Positions 1 through 9,574 of a stretch of 64,000 nucleotides of DNA are shown in pieces (within the stretch, counting starts at the first letter, position 1; each line of letters begins with the position of its first letter). The notes beneath the pieces are model-generated. The model saw only the letters and a list, made by a program, of their open reading frames with translations, did no database searches and was not told the origin of the DNA. The stretch is from Sophora flavescens (lineage: Eukaryota > Streptophyta > Magnoliopsida > Fabales > Fabaceae): the NCBI GenBank assembly GCA_030762895.1, contig CM061070.1, positions 29,911,652 to 29,975,651 on the forward strand, read 5' to 3'. Made by a program: the position numbers and the translations under genes.

Positions 1-269
1 GTGTTATGGCATAGAATATGTGTCAAGTTCTAATGGAAGGTTAAGGCACTAGGATGTTGTTAAAACGGGTTGGTGAGATTCAAGTATAGGTGTTGTTGTC
101 CACAACCGTGTATTGGTAATATAATGCACAAGGACAAAAGTGTATTGGTAATATAATACACAAAGACAAAAGTGTATTGGTAATATAATACGTAAGGACA
201 TATGTGTATTGGTAATATAATACACCATGTATTGGTAATTTAATACACGTAAAACACTTCTGTGTATTG
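1..269 (+). repeat. 5' LTR of element A, left piece
   Basis: This piece is nearly identical to the 3' LTR from 28919 onward. It ends in the dyad-repeat array where CACTA-1 inserted. Its last three bases, TTG (267-269), are the left target duplication. Confidence 0.9.
95..266 (+). repeat. Dyad-symmetric short repeat array in element A LTR
   Basis: Units of about 22 bp read GTGTATT, an 8-nt GGTAATAT core, then AATACAC, so each unit is a perfect 7-bp inverted repeat. Several are separated by short variable words (AAAGAC, ACTTCT and similar). The array continues after CACTA-1 at 7343-7455 and recurs in the 3' LTR at 29028-29310. Confidence 0.85.
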
Positions 270-284
270 CACTAGTGCAATAAG

Positions 285-625
285 TGCTTTTTACGTCAGT
301 TAAAATTGATTTTTTACGTCAGAATACTGACTGACGTTAATAGTTACTATTTTAATGTCAGTTGAGAACTGACGTTAAATATAACACTATTAACGTCAGT
401 TCCTTAACAAAACCGACGTTAAAATAAAACTATTAACGTCAGTTCTTTAATACAACGGACGTTGATTTTGTTAAAACTAACGCCGATTGTTTTAAAGAAC
501 GGCGTTAAAGGTTTAATTTTAACGTCAGTTGTAATAAACAACTGACGTTAATAGAGTACTGTATATTTTATAAAATACTATTAACGTCAGTTGTTTGATA
601 CAACTGACGTTAATAAGTTTTTTTT
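285..625. repeat. CACTA-1 left subterminal repeat array
   Basis: ACGTCAGTT and its complement AACTGACGT alternate about every 30-40 bp, often as hairpins (for example ACGTCAGTTGTTTGATACAA, then CTGACGT). Such arrays are the usual subterminal binding sites of CACTA-encoded proteins. Confidence 0.85.
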
Positions 626-860
626 TTTTAAATTCAGTTTTAAAATATCACTCCCCTCAGCTATCCCTGCATTCAGTCCCAGTAACACAGAATATCACAC
701 ACATTACAGAATTGCAAAGGAAAATTGAACAATGGGGGACTTAAAACCAAAACCCATGTATATATATAAATAAATTTTAGTTCCAATGTCTAAAAAACAA
801 AACTATCTAAGGATATATATATACATGTTATTAATTAGTTTCTAAAGTCTAACAAAAAAA

Positions 861-1745
861 CTATTTATCTAAGTAGTGCGGAGGTATGTTGGCAATTCCT
901 TTTTCAGCCGCATACTTGAAGAAGAATTCGGCGAAGCGCATCCTCAAGTCTCTTAACTCATCTTGTTCAATAGGCGATTGGTCGATAAATGCCTAGACAC
1001 GTTCAAATAATAACAATAACATCAATGCAAGTCATCTTCAAAACTATAATATATAATTTAACAAGTTGTTTAAATATTACCTTCTTCCATCCATCCGTAA
1101 TAGATGCGGAGACTATGTTCAACATATGAAGCATCACATAATAGCCGCACGACCAACCTGTCGAGGTTGAAATCGAGACTACCAACAAAATTAATTTCAA
1201 CGTCAGTTGAATATACACATAAATTAGTAATTATAATAATAATTATTTGATAAATAAACTACCAAACCTTGAGGATGTTCCATACAGGATTTGCTTTAGC
1301 CTTAGAAGTCCTACTTCTCCCGTTGGCGCAACTTATGCTACTCGCCTTCAGCCGCGCTATCATAAACAAATAATCATGTCGATCAATTAACAAACTCATT
1401 TATCATGTGTGTAATAAACTAAAAACAACTGATATTAAAACTTAAATTTAATTTAAGATTAGTTACTTACATATTTAACTACTTCCACCACCTTCGGTGG
1501 CGGATCATGGTGGAGAGAGTCAAGAATATGACAAGATGCCTAGACGGGTGAAGTACCAACAACTCGCCAATGGTCATTCATACAGTAGGGAGCCAGATAT
1601 AATTCTTTCGGATTGTCTCCCAACACCTTCCCTATGTATTTACTCAATGCATCGCCAGAAAAAGAACTCGGGCGGAAGGATTGACGGATCTAAGAAACCG
1701 TAAACCGATGCAACGCCCTTATCAAGTCAAGACGATGGAGATACC
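861..1745 (-). pseudogene. CACTA-1 ORF2, C-terminal Ulp1-like cysteine peptidase (C48) exons
   Basis: Minus-strand exon-like blocks carry the parts of an Ulp1/SUMO-protease fold. Block about 1490-1745 has YLAPYCMNDHWRVV (catalytic His) followed by an LDSLH word (Asp). Block about 1080-1175 has STGWSCGYYVMLHMLNIVS (catalytic Cys in SCGYYVM) and ends at a GT donor. Block 861 to about 992 has FIDQSPIEQDELRDLRMRF and ends HYLDK followed by TAG. Introns and at least one possible frameshift separate the blocks. Fusion of an Ulp1 domain to the C terminus of ORF2 is known in plant CACTA elements. The exact exon borders are inferred, and function is doubtful because the open blocks are short. Confidence 0.75.
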
Positions 1746-1859
1746 TAAGATATGAAAAGGGTGTGGATGTTAATTACATAATATATATATAGTGAAATTA
1801 AAATAAATTATTAAATGGAAAAATACCAAAAATAAATAAGTTATAAAAGTAAAATTCAC

Positions 1860-3860
1860 TTACATGCACCAGAGACTGATGACATTGTTGTTCATCCAGA
1901 CGTTATTTCTGCAGCGTTCGAGATCGTCACCAACGAAGGAAAATATCCTCTGTTGATCTGGGCGTGCCACCCATCCATCGTGCTCCAATGGACATTCAAA
2001 AATCTCATACGCATAATCCTCACCAAGTGAGAACAAACGAGTGATAGGTGACAAACACCACCGACGTCGACTTGGCCTTCAGTTTAGGAAAAATAAAATA
2101 GATAAGTTGTTGATAATTAAAAAAAACACAAGTAATTATTTGACTAATTTGGACATTAATAATGAATAAATAGCTTTGTTAACATTTCGAGCTCACGTCG
2201 TTTGGAGTCCAACTCAAGCTCACGCCTTTTCATTTCCAACTCATGCTCATGGCGCTGGACTTCCAACTCCCGCTCCCTAGCTGCCAACTCATCGTCCTCC
2301 ACATGTGCCCTACTAAAACTCTCTTTTGTGCTCACATGTGAAGGGTTGGCATGCCCTGCGGTGTCCTGGGATGTACCGACGGAGGAAAGCTCTCTGGCAA
2401 GCGCCTGCTTGAATTCTGGGTTGGATATTAAGCCTTGCATCAGATGTGTTGTAATAGCTGGGTTGGACATGAGGTGCTGAGTAATGTCAGCCAAAATTTA
2501 TGCTTCATTGACCACCCGCTTTCGTGAAGCAGACTTGCCATAATATTGTTTGATGGTCACGTTCCCAGGAACACCGAGAACCCGACCAGGATGGTCTTTC
2601 TTGCCTAGAGCAATCATCAAGACGTCCCCCGTCCGGGAAGGGACGAATGCGCCCTGGGAGGATTTTGCTTTAAGATCCATCTACAATGAAAAAAAATGAA
2701 AAAACGTGCAAGTGAAAAGTGTTGCAAGTATCTATACAAATATCAATTGAAATCAAGTTAATTATTTACTTACAATCTTATCTGCCACTTCGCGAGTGGC
2801 ATCGGCTTTAAAAGATCCCGCCTTTGTCATGCGGCCGGCTAACTAGACATCCTCGCGGTCGATGTCCGACGGAGGACTTGATGGTGTGCCCTCAGGCACC
2901 TCTCCTCTTTCAATCCTAGCAGAGTGCTCTTCCTGCTTCGCCCTCAGCCTATCCGCCATCATCTGCTGGATCCGAGTATGGTACCCACCCTGAGACATGG
3001 TGTGGCGGTGGACGTTCTTCGCCTGATTCTTCCGACCCTTATTTGCCTTAGCCTATTCAAACAAAAACACATAATTAAATATAGGTAAATGATCTATAAT
3101 AAGCATACAAAATTAGCTTAATCAACCAACCTGAAATTCTTCATCATGTCGACTCCTGGCAAACATATCCCAAGTATCCTGATCAATCCAGGGATAATCC
3201 GAGAACATTTTATCAAGCCGCTTCTTCCTAGATAGATAGTACCTGGTAAGATCATGCTTGAACCCATTCCAACGCTTTGATGCCATTTTCATACATTTAT
3301 GACGATGATCCTCGTCATTTGGCACAGTCCAAGCTACCTACACATTAGATACATATATAACAACTGGATGGATTATAACTCGGATAATTATCTAATAATG
3401 TAAATCAAACGAATGTAAAGGTAAAATACCGTGATAGCCTCCCAAATCTGATCCTTAACGTTACGTGGAACGTCATTCCGATGGTTGTAGTTGATGCTTA
3501 CGTCTTTGCTTCGCTTGTAGAAACACCCACTTATTAAATTCTTTAGCACAGGGGACCCCGGGGCATTTAGATTAGCATCGAAGGACACCTCAAGCTTCGT
3601 CCGCTCCGCCTTGTCCTTCTCTAGTTTCTTCAACGAGGTGGCTCCTCTACCCCGTTTCCTATGAGCCTGTGATGTCTGTATGGACAAAAAAAATGATAAA
3701 ATGGAGGGTTGTAACATTATAAACTTACATTAACAAGAAGGACTAAAGACAGTATATAACATGCATGTAAACTTACAATAGAATCAGCAGGCGTAGGCGT
3801 GATCGGGTCCTGCGAAACCCCAACAGTGTCCTCCCGTGCATGTGGGCTATCCGACTGATC
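1860..3860 (-). pseudogene. CACTA-1 ORF2, N-terminal plant transposase (Ptta/En/Spm, Transposase_24-like) exons
   Basis: A chain of short minus-strand open blocks reads like the second CACTA protein. Block 3388-3717 carries a basic HRKRGRGATSLKKLEKDKA stretch. Block 3122-3325 has WNGFKHDLTRYYLSRKKRLD and DYPWIDQDTWDMFARSRHD. Block 2498-2680 has the GRVLGVPGNVTIKQYYGKSA word. Block 2156-2494 is a charged coiled coil rich in ELE/REL. Block 1860-2054 ends WMNNNVISLWCM just before the Ulp1 part. These features match the Transposase_24 family as I know it. The blocks are separated by intron-like AT-rich DNA with AG/GT borders. The protein binds subterminal repeats in related elements; it is not the catalytic transposase. 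Confidence 0.75.
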
Positions 3861-4029
3861 CATATGTATGCCTGTTCAAAAACACTATATATGTATTAAC
3901 ATAGGTTATAACTCAAAATAAATACAGAAGTATAAATAAAAATAACTAGATAGGTCCTGTAGATATACAAAACATCTATATATCCAATATAAGGACAATA
4001 CGGGAGATTGAAAACTATAGTTTTTGAAC

Positions 4030-4380
4030 ATTGCCAAGCACTGGTCACGGCCTGGCCGTGATGTCCATCACAGGCCGTAACGTGCAATCGAATCAGACCC
4101 TCATAGGCGGAATCGATCACGGCCTGCCGTGATGAGCATCACGGCCGTGACAGATCAACCAGCAGAGAGCAACATGCACTCAAAACCAAAAATAGAGACA
4201 TTCCAAACAACTCAAACTCACGGTTTAAAGTTACAACTACTGAGACTACAGTTTCAACATACACTCAAAACCAAAAATAGAGACATTCCAAACAACTCAA
4301 ACTCACAGTTTCAAGTTTCAACTACTGAGACTACAGTTTCAAACCAGCAGAGCAACATGCATGCACTCAAAACCGTGAAT
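4030..4380. repeat. Palindromic CACGGC/GCCGTG words and a direct repeat in CACTA-1
   Basis: 4046-4150 holds nested palindromes such as GTGATGTCCATCAC and CATCACGGCCGTGAC. Next comes an 80-90 bp imperfect direct repeat (4175-4256 and 4258-4340) beginning ACTCAAAACCAAAAATAGAG. No coding function is evident. Confidence 0.7.
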
Positions 4381-4749
4381 AAAAAAATGTGCCCTAATTA
4401 AAGACTCACCAGAAATAGGCGCTCGCGTGGTGGTGGGGGGGAAGCTCGAGTGGTGGCCAACGTTCGATGTGGTTACTGAGAGCAGAGGGACAAGGAGAGT
4501 TAGTGCGCAGGAAGGCCAGGGGAAAGAGAGATGTCAAGTTATTTCAAAGAAGGAGCGGGAAAGACAGAGTTAGGGGTTAAGAGTGTACCTCACGGTGGTG
4601 GCGAAGAAGCCCTCGCGGTGGTTGCGGTGGAGATGAGCGCGCGATTAGGGCAGAGTGAGAGCGAGAGTGAGGGTTGAGCGTGATGAAAAGAGAAAAGATG
4701 TAGAGAAGTGGAGAAGGCGCACGGGGGTAAACGTTATAATTAAAATAAA

Positions 4750-4975
4750 ACAACATTTTACGTCAGTTTTTGGTAAAACCTGACGTTGAAGATCATATAT
4801 TTAACGTCAGTTATCTTAATAAACTGACGTTAAAAACTCTCACACTTATTACGTCAGTTGTTAGTAATAACTGACGTTAAATGTCATATATTTAACGTAA
4901 GTTGTATTAAGAAATTGACGTTAAAAACACTCACAACTTCTTACGTCAGTTGTGTTACACAACGGACGTTAAAGG
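4750..4975. repeat. CACTA-1 internal ACGTCAG hairpin array 1
   Basis: Repeated ACGTCAGTT...AACTGACGT units like those at the ends, placed between ORF2 and the first captured fragment. Its internal position suggests that end-like modules were duplicated. Confidence 0.8.
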
Positions 4976-5560
4976 TTTATTAGTTTCTGCAGAAACATTC
5001 ATTCCCTTGACTATTGTGCTACTTACCCATTCACCTTTGTACCTAATCCTCTTAATGAGCATTAAGTTTATAGATAAGTTTTCAAGAAAATCAGAATAAC
5101 TTAGTAACTTCATCCACTGCTCCTATAAATAGCTTCATAGCTTCCATCTCCTTTTAATTAATTTTCTGCTTCACAATATGGCTCTGCCGTGGAGATTAAC
5201 TTCATCACTCTTTCTTCCTATTCCTAGACTCAAAGGTCTTTGTCTTAATGGTCAAACAACTTCTGAGTTTGAGTAAATTACATTGCATGGATATTAAGGT
5301 TGGGTGAATCACGTAATGTGATTCTCTCACTTTATTTCATCCCCGTCATCCCTTTCACTTTGCTTTGGAAGCAAGTGATTGTGGATTCAAGATGATGCAT
5401 CAAGGAACTCCATCAAGAAGAAAGATGCAAAGATCCATTTCACTTTGCTTTCGCTGCTAGTGACTGAGGATTTACTTTGCATCTTGGAATTCAAGTGAGG
5501 GAGGTGATGCATCCATTGGAGTTTCGATGACAGGGACCGAGAAGAAAATGATGTTGATGC
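4976..5560 (+). pseudogene. Captured host-gene 5' fragment, copy 1 (promoter, leader and first exon)
   Basis: This segment repeats at 6155-6455. It has a TATA box (TATAAATA at 5124-5131), then about 50 bp of leader, then an ATG at 5178 opening a 32-codon frame to TAA at 5274-5276. The peptide starts MALPWRLTSSLFLPIPRLKG. Basic and hydroxylated residues with no acids near the N terminus look like an organelle presequence, but this is weak. After the stop the two copies diverge. The gene of origin was not recognised. Similar capture of host exons is known for CACTA and Pack-type elements. Confidence 0.6.
5124..5131 (+). promoter_or_regulatory. TATA box of captured fragment, copy 1
   Basis: TATAAATA lies 54 bp upstream of the ATG at 5178 and is conserved in the second copy at 6302. 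Confidence 0.6.
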
Positions 5561-5859
5561 AGAAACTTTTTTATATTTTAGGGCTATGTTGCAGAAATTT
5601 TTTATCTTTTAATCATGCAATTTTAACTTATGAATCGTTTCAATGTCATACGATTTGATTATACATATAACTTGTTTTATGTTAAGTGTTTATTTATTTT
5701 AATTTGCACAATAATTTGTTTACTAATTCAAGCTAATTAATAAAAATTAAAAATAAACTTGTATAAAAAAAAGGTTTAGAAATAAACTGCAGTACTATAT
5801 GGAGTGATATGCGTTAAGAGGGACAACAGGGACATGACAACCAATGAAATGAGTTTCAT

Positions 5860-6145
5860 AATTATTTACGTCAGTTATTTATAGAACCGACGCAAAATAG
5901 TTTACCCACCACCTCATTTTTAACGTCAACTTATTTGATGATCGCCAAGTTCCGTGTATTAATTACATTATTTCCAATATTCATTCTCGCACGTGTATAA
6001 TATATAGGATTATTTACGCCGCCTATTTATTTAACTGAAGTAAAAATCAAACTTTTAACGTCGGTTGTATAAAAACCTGACGTTAACAATTAATATTTTT
6101 TATTAAAAACACTTTTAACGCCGCTTTTTTAAAAACCGGCGTTAA
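5860..6145. repeat. CACTA-1 internal ACGTCAG hairpin array 2
   Basis: Degenerate ACGTCAGTT / AACTGACGT and CGCCG variants lie between the two captured copies, repeating the array-plus-fragment module. Confidence 0.7.
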
Positions 6146-6301
6146 AAGTGTATAGATATCTGCAAAAACATTCATTCCTTTGATCTGCATCGTGTGCTAC
6201 TTACCCATGCACCTTGTAACTCAATCCTCTTAATGAGCATTAAGTTTATAGGTAAGTTTTCTTCAAAATCAGAATAGCTTTGTAACTTCATCCCCTGCTC
6301 C

Positions 6302-6309
6302 TATAAATA
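6302..6309 (+). promoter_or_regulatory. TATA box of captured fragment, copy 2
   Basis: TATAAATA lies 44 bp upstream of the ATG at 6346. The shorter leader is due to a deletion relative to copy 1. Confidence 0.6.
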
Positions 6310-6765
6310 GCTTCCTTTCATCCTTTTAATTTTCTGCTTCACAATATGGCTCTACCATGGAGATTAACTTCATCACTCTTTCTTCCTATTCCTAGACTCA
6401 AAGGTCTTTGTCTTAATGGTCAAACAACTTCTGAGTTTGAGTAAATTACATTGCATGGGTGATAAGTCTGAGTAAATTACATTGTGTGAGTTGCTCACCT
6501 TATCACCTTCCGGAGAATCAGCTGCTGGAGGGCTAATCAGGTGCTCGGGGGTCACAGTTCCAAAACCTCAGCTTTGGCAGCAAGTGACCGTCTTGGAAGT
6601 CTCTGGAACCACTGCCTTTGCTTGAAACGGATCTGGTGCACCTGTTTTTGCCTCTCTCTTGAGCTCTCTCATGCCCCCCAGTTTTCTGAGGTCTTCGGAG
6701 TATATATAGTTTTCCCTTTGGCATATTTCATAAAACTCTCTGATGGGATGTAGCTTTAATGTTTA

Positions 6766-6852
6766 GGATTTTAAACCCTTTCAATGTAACTTTTTATAGG
6801 ATTTTAAACCCTTTCAATGTAACTTTTTATAGGATTTTAAACCCTTTCAATC
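6766..6852 (+). repeat. 33-bp tandem repeat
   Basis: About 2.6 copies of a unit beginning AGGATTTTAAACCCTTTCAA and ending TAACTTTTTAT, nearly perfect, inside CACTA-1. Confidence 0.85.
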
Positions 6853-7029
6853 TTCCATATCGATCGATCAGTATTACACTTCATGAATGAGATCCAGTTT
6901 GGGTTATTGATTCAACTTATACTTCGCACATATATTTTAGTTTTCAAAACAGAAACACAAAACATCAAAGCAATGATCATGTGAAACTGAAACTTTGAGG
7001 AAGGCAATGCGGAAGGAATCGTATACTAG

Positions 7030-7325
7030 ATAAAAAAATTATTAAAATAACTTTTAACGTCTGTTGACGTAGGGACTGACGTTAAAAGTGAAGAGACTTA
7101 CTTATAACGTCAGTTCTTTATCGAACTAACGTTAAAATATTCACTTTTAACGTCAGTTCTTTATTGAACTGACGTTAAAAGTGAGTCACTTCACTTTTAA
7201 CATCAGTCATTAAAACAACTGACTTTAAAATTGAAATAATGAAGCCTGATATTTACAAAACTGCCACCGCCTCCTTTTTAACGTCTAGCTTTTGGTTAAC
7301 TGACGTAAACCTTTACCGTCTAATG
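7030..7325. repeat. CACTA-1 right subterminal repeat array
   Basis: ACGTCAGTTCTTTA...AACTGACGTTAAAA hairpin units in inverted order, mirroring the left array, directly inside the right terminus. Confidence 0.85.
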
Positions 7326-7342
7326 TATATTTTCCACTAGTG

Positions 7343-8143
7343 TTGGTAATATAATACACCGTGTATTGGTAATATAATACACGTAAAACATTTGTGTATT
7401 GGTAATATAATACACGTAAAACACTTCTGTGTATTGGTAATATAATACACGTAAAATCAAGAGTTCTCGTGAGACCACTTCCACCTTAGGAAATAGGTGT
7501 GCAACTATGGTGTCTTTGAGTAGCATGAAATTGGGGGTAGAGGATGATATATTAACTTGAGGGTGATCTGTTAGTTATGTGCGTTGTTTGTCTGTGACAA
7601 TTACTGTATGATTTACTATAACTCTTTTCCTCTTTTTGATGATAGAATTGTTTCTTATTCCCTATGCTTCTGTATTTTTGTGAGTTACTTTGGTTTACGT
7701 TAGAAGACCCGATGGAGGGTTATGCTGCTGAGGAGCTAGAAGGAACTCTGTATGAAACGGAGATTGCAGAGGAGTTGGATGGAACTCCTTACGAACCCGA
7801 CGCTGGGGGTCGAGCTGGGATCCATGGAGATTAGAGTATTAGACATTATGGCCAGTGTGTCTAAGGAGCATTTTTATATTTCCGCTAAGTATGTCTGTTA
7901 TTAAGTTTATGCCTGTGAGGGATCCTACCGAGAGGATACCCTCAACAGTGTTTTGGTATTGTAATGAACAACTAAGTGTGTATTTACATATGTTAAAGTT
8001 ATTGTGTTTTAAATTTGTAGAAGTTATATGATAATTAAATAAGTTTTTAATTTTTATGTATTTTCACGATAAGCACGTGATTAAGAATTGATTTAAGAAG
8101 ATAATTAATCTAATAAAACATCGGGGCACAACGGGGTGTCTCA
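7343..8143 (+). repeat. 5' LTR of element A, right piece
   Basis: It resumes the LTR after CACTA-1 (TTG repeated at 7343-7345) and ends GGGGTGTCTCA, the same end as the 3' LTR. It contains the remaining dyad repeats (7346-7455) and the short LTR ORF at 7712. Confidence 0.9.
7712..7834 (+). CDS. Short acidic ORF inside element A 5' LTR
   Basis: ATG to TAG, 40 codons, starting MEGYAAEEL and ending IHGD. The same frame, same length, with several substitutions, is kept in the 3' LTR at 29570-29692. It sits just after a pyrimidine-rich tract ending TTACGTTAG, which resembles a splice acceptor. No family is recognised. It may be an upstream ORF of the genomic RNA, part of a spliced leader, or chance. 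Confidence 0.3.
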   Translation: MEGYAAEELEGTLYETEIAEELDGTPYEPDAGGRAGIHGD

Positions 8144-8146
8144 TTT

Positions 8147-8158
8147 TGGTATCAGAGC
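8147..8158 (+). other. Primer binding site of element A (tRNA-Met)
   Basis: TGGTATCAGAGC starts 3 nt after the 5' LTR end. It is complementary to the 3' end of plant initiator tRNA-Met and primes minus-strand synthesis. Confidence 0.9.
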
Positions 8159-8383
8159 AGTTTGGTTCTAATACGGACTGTGGGTTATGTCCGATCAGAA
8201 TCAAGGACTGCGAGGATTAGGATGTTGTTACTGCCCGTGTCTAGTTGAATCCACATCGGATGTTGACTATGCTTAGAAGTTGGATAGTGTGTCAGAATCT
8301 GATGTGAGAGGTTAATATTTGTCTGGCATATCGTATTTATATACGTACCTATGTAGTATTATATGGCATACTAATAAGAGCGG

Positions 8384-9574
8384 ATGATTTCTTTTAACAG
8401 AATCGTGGCTCGCGGAAGAGGACGTCCAACTAACAGTGGTGACGAAACTCCAGAAAGGATTATTGGAGTTGTCAATGGTAATGCCGACAATACTGAGAAT
8501 GGAGGAGGATCATCTTCGACTCCAAGTGCAATGGAAACCCTAGCTGCTGCTATGCTACTGCAAACCCAGCAGAATGCTGAGATGCTGCAGATGAACAAAG
8601 AACAACTAGAAATTAAGAATCAGAGAAGGGTGATAGCAGCTGAAGATGCCGGATTGACTAATTTTATGAACTGAAAAACACCTCAATTCCGAGGAGAGTA
8701 TGACCCAGAGAAAGCAGAATTGTGGATACAAGAGATCGAAAAGATATTTGCTACTATGCGCTACAGCGAGGAGAAGAAAGTGACCTATGATGCATACATG
8801 TTAACCGAAGGAGCAGAATTCTGGTGGAAGGGAAAGAAAAGACTGTTGGAAGCTGAGGATAGGAACATTAACTGGAAGTTATTCACTGATTGCTTTTTTG
8901 AAAAATATTTTCTGCGTCTAGTTCGATGCGAGAAGGAAAAGGAATTCACAAACCTCAAACAAGGCAACATGTCTGTTGGTGAGTATGCATCACGTTTTGA
9001 AGCTTTGATCAAGTTTTCGGAATTATATCAGAGGTTTCCCAATGAGGACTGGCAATGGAGAAGATTTGAGGAAGGACTCAGAGATGAGCTGCAGAGGGCT
9101 GTAGTGTCTCTTGACATACAGTATTTCCCAGTACTAGTCGAGAGATGCAGTGCCATTGAAAGTATAGACCTAAGGATGGCCAATGAACAGAAACAACTGA
9201 GGAGTGGAGGTTCTAACCGATCAAGTTTCCAGAGGCGCGGAGAAAGTGGTTCTCAGTGGAGATAGAGACCATATGGTCGACCTGGGAAAACACCGACACC
9301 AGCACCAGTGCCTAGAACGGGTCAGCAACCACAAGGCTTAGTTTGCTTCAGATGTGGAGGATCTCATTATGCTAGAGACTGTACAAATAGGCCTAGCTGT
9401 TTCAACTGTGGGAAACCAGGTCATGTGGCACGAGATTGCAGACAAAGGGTTATACAACAACCGACAGCTGCCAGAAGAGGAACTGGAGACAATAGAGGTG
9501 GAGCTGGAAGAGGAGTCCAGCAGCAAGACCACAAGTGGCTAAACCTCAAGTCACTGGAAGAGTGTTTACCGTGA
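8384..9574 (+). pseudogene. gag: Element A gag
   Basis: The capsid/nucleocapsid polyprotein lies in frame 2. The N terminus is ARGRGRP-like; the usual MARGRG start codon seems to be GTG at 8405, and an ATG lies 21 nt upstream. The gag core (8690-9200) has LWIQEIEKIF, AEFWWKGKKR and LKQGNMSVGEYASRFEAL. Two zinc knuckles follow at 9346-9438: CFRCGGSHYARDC, one residue short of CX2CX4HX4C, and CFNCGKPGHVARDC, canonical. In-frame stops are TGA at 8672-8674 and TAG at 9263-9265, and the frame shifts near 9520-9540 into the protease frame. It is defective. Confidence 0.9.

Larger units (their letters stand above)
6150..6870 (+). pseudogene. Captured host-gene 5' fragment, copy 2
   Basis: It matches copy 1 from the CTGCA(G/A)AAACATTCATTCC region through the first exon. 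The TATA box is at 6302-6309, the ATG at 6346 and the stop at 6442-6444, giving the same 32-codon frame with silent or near-silent changes. Downstream, 6475-6750 differs from copy 1 and contains another open stretch that I could not identify. Preservation of the frame in both copies is notable but short enough to be chance. A 33-bp tandem repeat closes the block. Confidence 0.6.
270..7342. mobile_element. CACTA-1: CACTA (En/Spm) DNA transposon
   Basis: The left end is CACTAGTGCAATAAGTGC and the right end, read on the minus strand, is CACTAGTGGAAAATATAC. The outer 8 bp are identical and themselves palindromic. A 3-bp TTG duplication (267-269 and 7343-7345) flanks the element, and removing it restores the element A LTR repeat unit. 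Inside are subterminal ACGTCAG hairpin arrays, a minus-strand ORF2 with an Ulp1-type peptidase domain, and a duplicated host-like promoter and exon fragment. No TNP2-type transposase core was found, so the element is probably non-autonomous. Confidence 0.93.

Noticed and set aside
95..266. CRISPR-like direct repeats with short spacers
   Set aside because: Plant LTR context, spacers of only a few bases, no cas genes, repeats diverge.
6541..6753. 70-codon frame after captured fragment copy 2
   Set aside because: No counterpart in copy 1, Cys/Leu-rich without motif, and the opposite strand is also open.
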